Assembly (NCBI GenBank): GCA_020633205.1
Contig: JACKEB010000011.1
Location: 434,001 to 498,000 of the forward strand
Direction: 5' to 3'
Origin: Polyangiaceae bacterium
GTDB taxonomy: Bacteria > Myxococcota_A > Polyangia > Polyangiales > Polyangiaceae
Length of the DNA: 64,000 bases
Shown: positions 7,964-16,777 of the stretch, piece by piece
Position numbering within the stretch: the first letter of the stretch is position 1
Layout: the number at the start of each line of letters is the position of its first letter
Notes under the pieces: model-generated
The model's input: only the letters and a program-made list of their open reading frames with translations
Told to the model about the DNA's origin: nothing
The model's database searches: none
Program-made: the position numbers and the translations under genes

Positions 7964-9838
7964 ATGGCAGAGCAACGGGGGGCACAGCGAGCTGAACCGC
8001 GGACCAACGGCAAACGCCGCACGCTGAGCCGTGCCGCGCTGAGCCTGGGCCTGCTCAGCAGCATTGGGTCCCTGGGCGGCTGCGACGCGCTGAGCGGCGC
8101 CTTCAAGCTCGGCCCCGATGACTCGCCGAGCGGGCCCCAAGCGGCTGCGGCGGACGAATCCGCGGGGCAACAAGAGTTGCTCCCCGACGGGACCCAGCGC
8201 ACCTCCCCCCCAAAACAGGCAGCGGACCCCGAAGCTACTACGGATCGGGAAGCTGACGAGACCGCCGAGGCGAACGCCGAGACTCGCCTCGCGAGCGCCG
8301 AAGCTGACGAGCCCGTGACCGCGGACGTCAAATCGGGCAAGCGCTGTCCCCCAGGCATGGCGTTGATCCAGGGTCGCTTCTGCATCGACCGCTGGGAGGC
8401 GAGCCTCGAGACAGCGAGCGGCGAAGCGCACTCGCCTTACCAGTCGGTTGGAGCAGAGAAGCTCAAGGCGACGACCGGCAAGGGCAATGTGCCTCAAGGC
8501 TACATCTCGATGAACGAGGCGGGCGCCGCCTGTCAGCGTTCTGGCAAGCGCCTCTGCTCCACGGCAGAGTGGCTGGACGCCTGCGCCGGGAGTTCCAAGC
8601 GCCCCCTACGGAGCTATCCGTACGGCAACGAAGAGCAGGCCGATGCGTGCAACGCGGATCAGCCAGGCAGCCCCACCATGGTGCTGCACCACGGCCGCCA
8701 CAAGACCGACTCCTACTGGATGAACGACCCGCGCATCAACCAGCTCGGCGGCACCGTCGCGCCGACGGGCTCCTTCGACCAATGCGTGTCCCCCGAGGGC
8801 GTGTACGACCTAGTCGGGAACCTGCTCGAGTGGACCCAAGGCGATCGCCCGCTGTTGATGGGCGGCTACTACCTGGACTCCCACGAGAACGGCGATGGGT
8901 GTCGCTACGTCACCATGCGCCACGGCGCGGACTATCACGACTACAGCACCGGCTTCCGCTGCTGTGCAGCGCCGACAGCGGCAGAAGCCGACGCCGCCCC
9001 TGCAGAGCCCGCCGCGGAGAAGCCTCCAGCCCCTGTGGCTGTCGAGCCAGCGCCGCCTCCCGCACCTGTAGCCTCAGCGCCCGAGGCCGTCGCAGCGGCG
9101 CCTCAGGCTCAAGAAGGTCCGCGAGACCCTGCGGGCAAGCGCTCTTTCGAGCACCCGGGCGCGCCATTGCCCGACGTGGGCCAGCGTGCCGGTTACTCCA
9201 CCGCGGAAGACGCTTGCCCCGCGGATATGGTTCTGGTCGAGGGCGAGCGCTGCACGCTGCCGATTCAGGAGTGCAAGTACTGGGTGGACGACCCTGGGAT
9301 GCCCAACCGTTCCTGCGGCGAGTTCGAACCCAGCGTGTGCAAAGGCGCAAAGCAAGCCATGCGCTACTGCATCGACCGCTACGAGTTCACGCCGCCGGGT
9401 TACACCTACCCGATCGTGAATGTCTCCTGGGGTGAGGCGCAGCTGATGTGCGGCAAGCTGGGCAAGCGCCTGTGCTACGAGGCGGAGTGGGAGTTTGCCT
9501 GTGAGGGCCCCGAGGCGCTGCCCTATCCGTACGGCTACAAGCGAGACGGTGAAGCTTGCAACCACGACCGGCCGGACCTGTTCACCTCGCGTGGCAAGCT
9601 GAACGACCAGCGCGTGCCCGGAGACTCACTGAACGAGTGCAAGAGCCCGTTTGGCGTCTACAACATCATCGGCAACGTGGACGAGTGGACCACGCGGGGG
9701 GGCGGCGGACGCCGCTCGGTGTTGCGCGGCGGCTGGTGGCTGAAGGGGCGCAACCGGTGCCGTGCGGCAACGGGGTCTCATGGCGAGAACTACGCTGGGG
9801 CACAGACCGGATTCCGTTGCTGCCAGGCCGCGCGCTGA
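7964..9838 (+). CDS. Lipoprotein with two SUMF1/formylglycine-generating-enzyme-like domains
   Basis: A roughly 624-residue protein with a lipoprotein signal (SLGGC) and a Glu/Ala-rich linker. A first SUMF1-like domain starts at GMALIQGRFCIDRWE and ends STGFRCC. After a Pro/Ala linker comes a second one, from DMVLVEGERC to QTGFRCC. Both show GKRLC, YPYG, GVYDLVGN or GVYNIIGN, and the GFR end block of the family. True formylglycine-generating enzymes use a specific cysteine pair; here the C-terminal cysteines are adjacent (GFRCC), so a binding or structural role is at least as likely as catalysis. ATG 7964 is chosen; an in-frame GTG at 7943 is the alternative. A G-tract motif (8197-8215) lies inside the linker. 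Confidence 0.85.
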   Translation: MAEQRGAQRAEPRTNGKRRTLSRAALSLGLLSSIGSLGGCDALSGAFKLGPDDSPSGPQAAAADESAGQQELLPDGTQRTSPPKQAADPEATTDREADETAEANAETRLASAEADEPVTADVKSGKRCPPGMALIQGRFCIDRWEASLETASGEAHSPYQSVGAEKLKATTGKGNVPQGYISMNEAGAACQRSGKRLCSTAEWLDACAGSSKRPLRSYPYGNEEQADACNADQPGSPTMVLHHGRHKTDSYWMNDPRINQLGGTVAPTGSFDQCVSPEGVYDLVGNLLEWTQGDRPLLMGGYYLDSHENGDGCRYVTMRHGADYHDYSTGFRCCAAPTAAEADAAPAEPAAEKPPAPVAVEPAPPPAPVASAPEAVAAAPQAQEGPRDPAGKRSFEHPGAPLPDVGQRAGYSTAEDACPADMVLVEGERCTLPIQECKYWVDDPGMPNRSCGEFEPSVCKGAKQAMRYCIDRYEFTPPGYTYPIVNVSWGEAQLMCGKLGKRLCYEAEWEFACEGPEALPYPYGYKRDGEACNHDRPDLFTSRGKLNDQRVPGDSLNECKSPFGVYNIIGNVDEWTTRGGGGRRSVLRGGWWLKGRNRCRAATGSHGENYAGAQTGFRCCQAAR

Positions 9839-9862
9839 GCGGGCCGTCTCCACCCGCTCAGC
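9834..9862. terminator. Hairpin between convergent genes (bidirectional terminator candidate)
   Basis: A perfect 10-bp stem, GCTGAGCGGG (9834-9843) paired with CCCGCTCAGC (9853-9862), with a 9-base loop. It includes the stop codon of the SUMF1-domain gene and lies 18 bp from the stop of the convergent lipoprotein gene. No T-run follows, so termination strength is uncertain. Confidence 0.6.
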
Positions 9863-9880
9863 TCATGTGACAGCGTGGGA

Positions 9881-11062
9881 CTACCAGGGGGTGATGTCTC
9901 CCGTGTACACCGCCTCGAAGGCGTCGCCACGGATTTGCCCGAGGTCGCTCAGGTTGTCATCGCTCCAACGTGGATCGTGGCTGCCACTCAAGTACCAGTT
10001 GGAGCCGTTGTCTGCGACGAACATCCCGAAGCGCTTCAGGGCTGTGCAGATGACCTGCACCTCGCTCGTTAGCCCGCTGCAGTCGTAGCTTGGTTTCATG
10101 CGGAAACGCATGCCCATGGGGGGATTGCTGGCTCCGCCGGAACCGGCGCTGTGAGTAGCCGGCGCGATGTAGCCGTTCTGGCTGACGCTGACGGTGAAGC
10201 GCAGCGCGTGGAGGATCTCTCCCTGCTCCACGACTTCGTCGTAACGGATGAGCCCGGGCAAAATGGGCAGGCCCGCTGCGTCGGCGGAGGTCCAGCGATC
10301 GGGGCGGAGCGCATTGCTGCTGAGGTCGAAGACCGCTCCCGACGAGGCGTCCCAGCTGGCTCCGCTGTTGTTCGGGTAGGCGTAGAACAGCTCGAAGAGC
10401 TTGCAAGCGCCTTGCTGGACCACCAGCACGTGGCGATCCCCACTGGAGCTCGCGCCGCCTTCGACCGGCGCGTCCGGCGGAACGGGATAGGGGCCTGGAT
10501 CGCTCTCGCCCGTATTGTCGAAGTTGATCGGTACGAGGGGCTGATTCTGGGGCACCACGACGTACGGAATGCCAATCGGGGCACCCTGATAGAAGGTCCC
10601 GAAGTCCGCGTGGAGTCGCGTCTGGCGGCCGATGGAGTTCACATAGGTGTCGCTGTTCTGGTGCACCGTGTAGCCGGAGATGTCGGTGTTCCACGGGTTA
10701 TCCGCGGGGAACATGTCGCAGCCCCCAAGGGTCGCGCCCCCACCTCCTCCGCTGCCGCCGCTCCCGCTGGAACCCGCGCTGCCGGCGCTGCCGCTCGAGC
10801 CCGCGTTGCCGGCACTGCCGCTCGATCCACCGCTGCCGGCAGAGCCGCCGCTCGCACCGCTGCCAGCCGAACCGCCGCTTGCACCGCTGCCGCCGCTGCC
10901 ACTTGCCCCGCTGCCGCCGCTGCCACCACTCGCACCGCTGCCGCTACTCCCCGCGGAACCGCCGGTTCCATCGCCGCTGGTTCCATCGTCACCACAGCCA
11001 ACCAAGAGCAAGCTCCCGATGGCGGCAACCGCCAGGCTGGTAGTCCAGGTCTGTCGTCCCAT
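9881..11062 (-). CDS. Lipoprotein with Gly/Ser-repeat tether and conserved NPWNTDIS domain (paralogue 1)
   Basis: A roughly 393-residue protein. Signal peptide and lipobox LLVGC are followed by about 90 residues of GSGGSG/SAGSGG repeats and then a globular domain of about 280 residues. That domain starts at DNPWNTDIS and contains GIPYVVVPQNQ, DPGPYPVPPDAP, RHVLVVQQG, RPDRWTSADAAGLPILPGL and GMFVADNGSNWY. The same domain occurs in secreted proteins of several phyla, to my knowledge without a defined activity. The start is ATG 11062, preceded by GGAGGTTGTG; the frame is open for eight more codons. The gene lies 20 bp downstream of its close paralogue (11083-12129), so the pair is probably one operon produced by tandem duplication. 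Confidence 0.85.
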   Translation of the reverse strand: MGRQTWTTSLAVAAIGSLLLVGCGDDGTSGDGTGGSAGSSGSGASGGSGGSGASGSGGSGASGGSAGSGASGGSAGSGGSSGSAGNAGSSGSAGSAGSSGSGGSGGGGGATLGGCDMFPADNPWNTDISGYTVHQNSDTYVNSIGRQTRLHADFGTFYQGAPIGIPYVVVPQNQPLVPINFDNTGESDPGPYPVPPDAPVEGGASSSGDRHVLVVQQGACKLFELFYAYPNNSGASWDASSGAVFDLSSNALRPDRWTSADAAGLPILPGLIRYDEVVEQGEILHALRFTVSVSQNGYIAPATHSAGSGGASNPPMGMRFRMKPSYDCSGLTSEVQVICTALKRFGMFVADNGSNWYLSGSHDPRWSDDNLSDLGQIRGDAFEAVYTGDITPW

Positions 11063-11082
11063 CACAACCTCCTCTTTCCCTC

Positions 11083-12129
11083 TCACCAGGGCGTGATCGC
11101 GCCGGTGTCTAGCGCCTCGAAGGCGTCTCCGCTGATCTGCGCGATGTCGCTCAAGTTCTCATCGCTCCAGCGCATGTCGTGGGCGCCGCTGATGAACCAG
11201 TCGGAGCCGTTGTCTGCCACGAACATCCCGTAGCGCTTGAGCGCCGTGCAGATCACCTGCACCTCGCTCGACAGCCCACTACAGTCGAATCCCGATTTCA
11301 TGCGGAAACGCATGCCCATCGGTGGGTCGCTCGCTCCCCCGGAGCCCGCGCTGTGAGTGGCTGGTGAGATGTAGCCGTCCTGGCTGGTGCTGACCGTGAA
11401 GCGCAGCGCGTGGCGGATCTCTCCAGCCTCCACGACTTCGTCGTAGCGCACCAGGCCCGGCAAGATCGGCAGGCCGGCGGCATCCGCCGACGTCCAACGG
11501 TCGGGGCGCAGAGCGTTGCTGGAGAGGTCGAACACCGCGCCCGAGTACGCGCTCCAGCTCGCACCGCTGTTCTCGGGAAACGCGTAGTAGAGTTCGAAGA
11601 GCTTGCAGCTGCCCTGCTGCACGACGAGCACGTGGCGGTCGCCGTCGGAGGCCGGGCCGCCTTCAATGGGCGCGTCGGCAGGCACCGGGTAGGGCCCCGG
11701 ATCGCTCTCATCGGGGTTGTCGAAGTTGATGGGCACGCCGGCTTGGTTCTGCGGCACGACGACGTACGGAATGCCAATCGGCGCTCCATTGTACTCGGTG
11801 CCGAAGTCCGCGTGGAGATTCCGGTTGCGCCCGATGGAGTCGACGAAGGTGTCGCTGTTCGGGTGCACTGGATAGGCGGAGATATCCGTATTCCATGGAT
11901 TATCCGCCGGGAAAAGGCTGCAACCGCCGAGGGGAGAGCCACCGCCGCTGCCTGAGCTGTTGCCGCTGCCGCCGGCGCCCGAGCTACCTCCAGTCGCGCC
12001 TGTACCGCCGCTCGCCGCTGTGCCGCCGCTCGCGCCCGTACCGCCGCTACTGTCGTCTCCACAAGCCATCAGGCAAGGCGACCCCGCCGCGCTGATCAGT
12101 AGCAACCCAAGCCAAGTGTGACGTCCCAT
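11083..12129 (-). CDS. Lipoprotein with Gly/Ser-repeat tether and conserved NPWNTDIS domain (paralogue 2)
   Basis: A roughly 348-residue paralogue of the gene downstream, with the same order: signal peptide, lipobox LMAC, a shorter Gly/Ser/Ala tether (about 50 residues) and the NPWNTDIS domain, here with FPADNPWNTDISAYPVHPNSD and GMFVADNGSDWF. The globular domains are near-identical over long stretches while the tethers differ in length, as expected if repeat slippage acts on the tether. ATG 12129 has GAGGAGGTTCC just upstream. A strong 20-bp inverted repeat (12185-12204) sits in its promoter region. Confidence 0.85.
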   Translation of the reverse strand: MGRHTWLGLLLISAAGSPCLMACGDDSSGGTGASGGTAASGGTGATGGSSGAGGSGNSSGSGGGSPLGGCSLFPADNPWNTDISAYPVHPNSDTFVDSIGRNRNLHADFGTEYNGAPIGIPYVVVPQNQAGVPINFDNPDESDPGPYPVPADAPIEGGPASDGDRHVLVVQQGSCKLFELYYAFPENSGASWSAYSGAVFDLSSNALRPDRWTSADAAGLPILPGLVRYDEVVEAGEIRHALRFTVSTSQDGYISPATHSAGSGGASDPPMGMRFRMKSGFDCSGLSSEVQVICTALKRYGMFVADNGSDWFISGAHDMRWSDENLSDIAQISGDAFEALDTGAITPW

Positions 12130-12184
12130 GGGAACCTCCTCGGCGCACACGCTAGCTCAGCCAATTCTGGCTTGGAAACTCAAA

Positions 12185-12204
12185 ACATGACCGGTTGGTC
12201 ATGT
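12185..12204. promoter_or_regulatory. 20-bp perfect inverted repeat, operator candidate
   Basis: ACATGACC-GGTT-GGTCATGT: 8-bp arms and a 4-base centre, flanked on both sides by a direct repeat AACTCAAAA. It lies 56 bp upstream of the ATG of the lipoprotein pair. Size and symmetry fit a dimeric repressor site, and TGACC...GGTCA is common among TetR-type operators. The regulator is unknown. Confidence 0.55.
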
Positions 12205-12289
12205 GAACTCAAAAGTGTTGGAATTTCAGAGGGTTGTATTCTGGAGTCGTGCACTTGCGTTGTGGGCTTACATGGCCCGCCCCCGACAC

Positions 12290-13072
12290 TCACACGCCCC
12301 GGCGGCCGCCCCAAAGCTCGACGTGCAGGCGCGTGCAAGCTCTCACGTGTTGCCGCGCGGCAATGGACTCGACGAGCGGCAAGCGTCGCTTCAGCGACTC
12401 CGGGTCGGTCGCTTGGGGCATCAGCATCACTCGCTCCCGAGGCCACTCGAGGCGCTCGACCAGGGCTTCGATCTCGCGCCAGTCCTGCTCGCCCTCGACC
12501 ACCAGCTTGAGCCATGCGCGCCCAGTGTCACCCAGCGCGAGCAACGCGTCGTCTACTATTCGGCGCTTCTCCGGGTCACCGCCGTGGGCGAGCTTCGGGG
12601 ATACATTCCACTGGTTGACGCGCTCCGCGAGCTCGAGCGTGGGTGCGAAGGTGCCGTTGGTTTCCACTTCGACCACGACGTCGTCTGGCAGCTGGGCCAG
12701 CAGCGCGATCAACGCCTTGCTTTGGATCAACGGTTCGCCCCCGGTGATCACGAGGCGCGGCAGGTGCGGTGCGTTGTTTGGGTAGCTCGGGGGCTTGGCG
12801 GCGTTCCTCTCCCCCTTGAGGTCTAGATCCGCGAGGAGATGACTCACCTCCTCGGCCAGGTCGTCCACCGAGCGCTCCTTGACCTCGTCGGCGTAGCGAA
12901 ACTGCTTCCAATCCCAGGTGTACTTGGTGTCGCACCAGCTGCAGCGCAGGTTACACAACGCGAGCCGCAGGAAGACGCAGGGTGCCCCCGTGCTCGCGCC
13001 TTCGCCCTGGATGCTGGCGAAGACTTCGCTGATCCTCAGGATGTTGGGGGGGAGGGCGCGCTCGGGATCCAT
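12290..13072 (-). CDS. queE: 7-carboxy-7-deazaguanine synthase (radical SAM)
   Basis: A 260-residue protein that catalyses the radical-SAM ring contraction of carboxytetrahydropterin in queuosine/7-deazapurine synthesis. The N-terminus has FASIQGEGASTGAPCVFLRL and the cluster motif C-NLR-C-SW-C followed by DTKYTWDW. The SAM-binding GG segment is VITGGEPLIQ. CDTKYTWDW and the insert after the cluster motif are typical of the longer QueE form. The start is ATG 13072. A G-tract motif (13041-13060) lies within the first 11 codons and encodes part of ERALPPN. No other que genes are nearby. Confidence 0.92.
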   Translation of the reverse strand: MDPERALPPNILRISEVFASIQGEGASTGAPCVFLRLALCNLRCSWCDTKYTWDWKQFRYADEVKERSVDDLAEEVSHLLADLDLKGERNAAKPPSYPNNAPHLPRLVITGGEPLIQSKALIALLAQLPDDVVVEVETNGTFAPTLELAERVNQWNVSPKLAHGGDPEKRRIVDDALLALGDTGRAWLKLVVEGEQDWREIEALVERLEWPRERVMLMPQATDPESLKRRLPLVESIAARQHVRACTRLHVELWGGRRGV

Positions 13073-13127
13073 GGGCTAGGCAGTGTTGGTTCTGGCAGTG
13101 GTAGTGCGCCACGCGCGTCCAGGCCAG

Positions 13128-13823
13128 TCACTCGTTGACGAAGACTTTGGCCATCGAGCGATCGTGCAAGCGCCCGAGCAGCGGCAGCGCGATCATCGCA
13201 CCGAGTTGAGCGAGGAACATATCCCACTGCGCGTCCCAGACGTCGCCTTGGGTCCCGAGGAACGCCGTGCCCTTATCCCCAGCGACGATCAGTGTGACCC
13301 ACCACTCGAGCAGCTCCCAGAACGCTGCGATCGCCAGCACCACCGAGACCACGAGAAAGTACAGCCAGCCTCCGCGCTGCAGTGGAGTGAGACGCAGCAG
13401 CACTTCACGAATGATGAAGCAGGGGAACACCCCAAGCGCGATGTGGCCGATGCGGTCGTAGTGGTTGCGCGCGAGGTGGAAGGTGTCCTTCGCCCAGTTC
13501 CCTAGTGGTGTTTCCGCGTAGGTGTAGATGCCGCCGTAGTTGAGGATCAAGATGTGAATGAAGACGCTGATGTAGATCCAGTGAGAGAGCGGGAGCTTCT
13601 TGTAGGTGCCGATCATCACGGCGACGCCAATCAGGCCGGGCACCACCTCCAGCGACCAGCTGAAGCGCCCCGCAGGCGGGTTGATCAGGCTGAGCCCCAG
13701 GATCAGCGCGCCAACCGCCAGCAAGATCAACGGCAAGCGCTGGTGCCCAGGACGCGCGACGCGCCGCTTGGCGACGCTGGGGTCGGTGGAAGCGGGCTCG
13801 GAGACATTCGACTGCGACGCCAT
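13128..13823 (-). CDS. DUF2238 inner-membrane protein
   Basis: A roughly 231-residue protein with a short charged N-terminus and about six membrane segments. Its body contains WIYISVFIHILILNYGGIYTYAETPLG and DRIGHIALGVFPCFIIREVLLR, then YFLVVSVVLAIAAFWELLEWW and QGDVWDAQWDMFLAQLGA, which match the DUF2238 (YjdF-like) family. The function is unknown. ATG 13823 gives the most compact N-terminus; an in-frame start at 13862 would overlap the divergent rph. Only about 25 bp separate the two divergent starts, so their promoters must overlap coding sequence. Confidence 0.82.
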   Translation of the reverse strand: MASQSNVSEPASTDPSVAKRRVARPGHQRLPLILLAVGALILGLSLINPPAGRFSWSLEVVPGLIGVAVMIGTYKKLPLSHWIYISVFIHILILNYGGIYTYAETPLGNWAKDTFHLARNHYDRIGHIALGVFPCFIIREVLLRLTPLQRGGWLYFLVVSVVLAIAAFWELLEWWVTLIVAGDKGTAFLGTQGDVWDAQWDMFLAQLGAMIALPLLGRLHDRSMAKVFVNE

Positions 13824-13848
13824 GACTTTGCATGGTAAGGCAGGCGCC

Positions 13849-14613
13849 ATGGCTCGTGACAAGCGTGGTGGACGGGATCTGCGAGAGCCGCGTCCCGTCG
13901 AAGTGCAAACTGGATTTCATGCCCTGGCGGAGGGCTCCGCGCTGTATCGCTGCGGCGGGACCCGCGTGCTGGTGACGGCGTCGGTGGACGAGAGCGTCCC
14001 ACCCTTTCTCGAGGGCACCGGCAAGGGCTGGGTCACGGCGGAGTATCAGATGCATCCGCGCGCGAATCCGCGCCGCCGGGAGCGCCGGGATGGTCGTGAG
14101 CGGCCCCTCGGCGGGCGAGCACGGGAGATCGAGCGGCTGATCGGTCGCTCGCTGCGCGCTGCGGTGGAGCTCGAGAAGCTCGGGGAGCGCAGCATCCACA
14201 TCGACTGTGACGTGCTCGAAGCAGACGGCGGGACGCGCACCGCGTCGATCACCGCGGGCTTCATCGCGCTCGCTCAGGCGCTGTACAAGCTGCGTCAGAA
14301 TCGCCTGCTTGAGATCCCGGTGCTGCGCGATCAGGTCGCCGCCATTTCCGTGGGGCACGTGGATGGGCAGTACGCTCTCGACCTCTGCTATGCGGAAGAC
14401 AGCACCGCGCGCGTCGACCTCAACGTGGTCGGGACCGCGCGTGGCGGCATGATCGAAATCCAGGGCACTGCCGAGGGCGAAGCCGTGGCGCGCTCCGATA
14501 TGGACGCCATGATCGATCTCGCGATGGAAGGGGTGACCAAGCTCTGCACCATCCAAGCCGACGCGCTCAAGGGCGCCGGGGTCGAGCTCGAGAAGCTGCT
14601 GATCCGTAGGTAG
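13849..14613 (+). CDS. rph: Ribonuclease PH
   Basis: A 254-residue phosphorolytic 3'-5' exonuclease that trims tRNA precursors. MARDKRGGRDLREPRPVEVQ is followed by GSALYRCGGTRVLVTASV, GWVTAEYQMHPRA, GRAREIERLIGRSLRA and DCDVLEADGGTRTASIT, the standard RNase PH blocks, and the length is right for the family. The frame is open far upstream, but ATG 13849 is where family similarity starts. A hairpin (14624-14649) follows the stop. Confidence 0.95.
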   Translation: MARDKRGGRDLREPRPVEVQTGFHALAEGSALYRCGGTRVLVTASVDESVPPFLEGTGKGWVTAEYQMHPRANPRRRERRDGRERPLGGRAREIERLIGRSLRAAVELEKLGERSIHIDCDVLEADGGTRTASITAGFIALAQALYKLRQNRLLEIPVLRDQVAAISVGHVDGQYALDLCYAEDSTARVDLNVVGTARGGMIEIQGTAEGEAVARSDMDAMIDLAMEGVTKLCTIQADALKGAGVELEKLLIRR

Positions 14614-14623
14614 CTCGGCGGGA

Positions 14624-14649
14624 ACCGCCAAGGCTGGGTCCTTGGCGGT
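14624..14649. terminator. Hairpin between rph and amrS (terminator candidate)
   Basis: A perfect 10-bp stem, ACCGCCAAGG (14624-14633) and CCTTGGCGGT (14640-14649), with loop CTGGGT. It begins 10 bases after the rph stop, between convergent genes. No clear T-run is present. Confidence 0.65.
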
Positions 14650-14677
14650 CAATCTCGAGCAGCGGAAACCTCGCGAG

Positions 14678-15766
<1,089 letters not shown>

Positions 15767-15856
15767 CGCGCCCTCTCCCCCCAAGAAAACCTCTCAGCAC
15801 AAAGCATGGCGCACCCGGCGTGTGTGCGCGAGGCCCAGCCGGAAGAGGCCAGAGGC

Positions 15857-16624
15857 TCAGTCCGTCGCTGGGGCGTCAGCGAATAGGTAGCGGAAGATCA
15901 TACTGCCGAGGGCCTCACGCAGCGCTTCGGCGCGCGCTTCGGACTTCACGCCGCGCCCTCCGACGGTGAACACCGCGATCTCCTGCGCGGCGATCTGAAT
16001 CACCTCCGCAGCGGCGACGGGATCGGGAACGTGGCTCTGGGGCACCACCTCACGCACCAGAGCCGCAAGCACCGTGCGTCCCCGGGACTCGAATTCCGCA
16101 CGGATGCGCGCGACGTCGATGTCTCGCAGTGACATGCCGAGGAACACGCGGTGCAGCTCGGGGTGCTCCGCCGTGTGCTCGAACAACACGTCGAGCACCA
16201 GGTCCACCGCCGCTTGCCTGTCGCGCTCCGCGGCGAACACCTCCGGGCTCAAGTTCGCCAGGATGCGCTCATAGGCATCCTCGAGGTGCTCCGTGATCAT
16301 CTCGATGAACGCCTGACGCTTGTCAGCGAAGTAGCGATAGAAGGTGCCGACGCTGACCCCCGCCTCCTGGGCGATGTCCGTGGTCTGTGCGCTGTCGAAG
16401 CCCATGCGCGCGAACACGATTGCTGCCGCGCGGATAAGCGAAGTGTAGGTGTCGTGAGCGCGCTGCTGGGAGAACGAGCGACGATGCCGAGTGGGGGGAG
16501 GGACGCTCTTGCTGCGACCGTGAAGGGGCACGACGCGACCGCTCTCCGGTGCATCGTCCGACCCGGCGGGGTCCAGATCGAGCAGCGCGGCCGGACTCTC
16601 GGACGGTGCCTTGGGCTTCGACAT
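15857..16624 (-). CDS. TetR/AcrR-family transcriptional regulator
   Basis: A 255-residue protein with a disordered, charged N-terminus of about 60 residues. The TetR DNA-binding domain follows: RAAAIVFARMGFDSAQTTDIAQEAGVSVGTFYRYFADK, near residues 65-105. The C-terminal part is helical and should bind a ligand and form a dimer. The gene is divergent from the ferritin-like di-iron gene at 16778. Two palindromes of one design lie between them (16655-16668 and 16688-16701), so the protein probably represses both itself and the neighbour. The first palindrome is 31 bp upstream of its own ATG. Confidence 0.92.
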   Translation of the reverse strand: MSKPKAPSESPAALLDLDPAGSDDAPESGRVVPLHGRSKSVPPPTRHRRSFSQQRAHDTYTSLIRAAAIVFARMGFDSAQTTDIAQEAGVSVGTFYRYFADKRQAFIEMITEHLEDAYERILANLSPEVFAAERDRQAAVDLVLDVLFEHTAEHPELHRVFLGMSLRDIDVARIRAEFESRGRTVLAALVREVVPQSHVPDPVAAAEVIQIAAQEIAVFTVGGRGVKSEARAEALREALGSMIFRYLFADAPATD

Positions 16625-16654
16625 GAGGGTTATTTAGCTGAAACGGAGTAAAAG

Positions 16655-16701
16655 TGAAGCCGGCTTCGCTTTTTGTTGGACGGAAGGTGAAGCTCACTTC
16701 A
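16655..16701. promoter_or_regulatory. Two tandem TetR-type operators in a divergent promoter
   Basis: TGAAG-CCGG-CTTCG (16655-16668) and TGAAG-CTCA-CTTCA (16688-16701) share the pattern TGAAG-N4-CTTCR, with centres 33 bp apart, close to three helical turns. They lie between the divergent TetR and di-iron genes. Binding by that TetR protein is inference from position and symmetry. Confidence 0.7.
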
Positions 16702-16777
16702 TCTTTTGGAGGCGAGGCGGGGAGCCACCCTTGTCTCCAGAGATCTCGTCAGCCTGAGGGGCACCGGAGGAGTAGTC

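Noticed and set aside
10151..11233. A 360-codon plus-strand open frame across the two lipoprotein genes
   Set aside because: Ala/Arg-rich shadow of the Gly/Ser tether repeats on the other strand.
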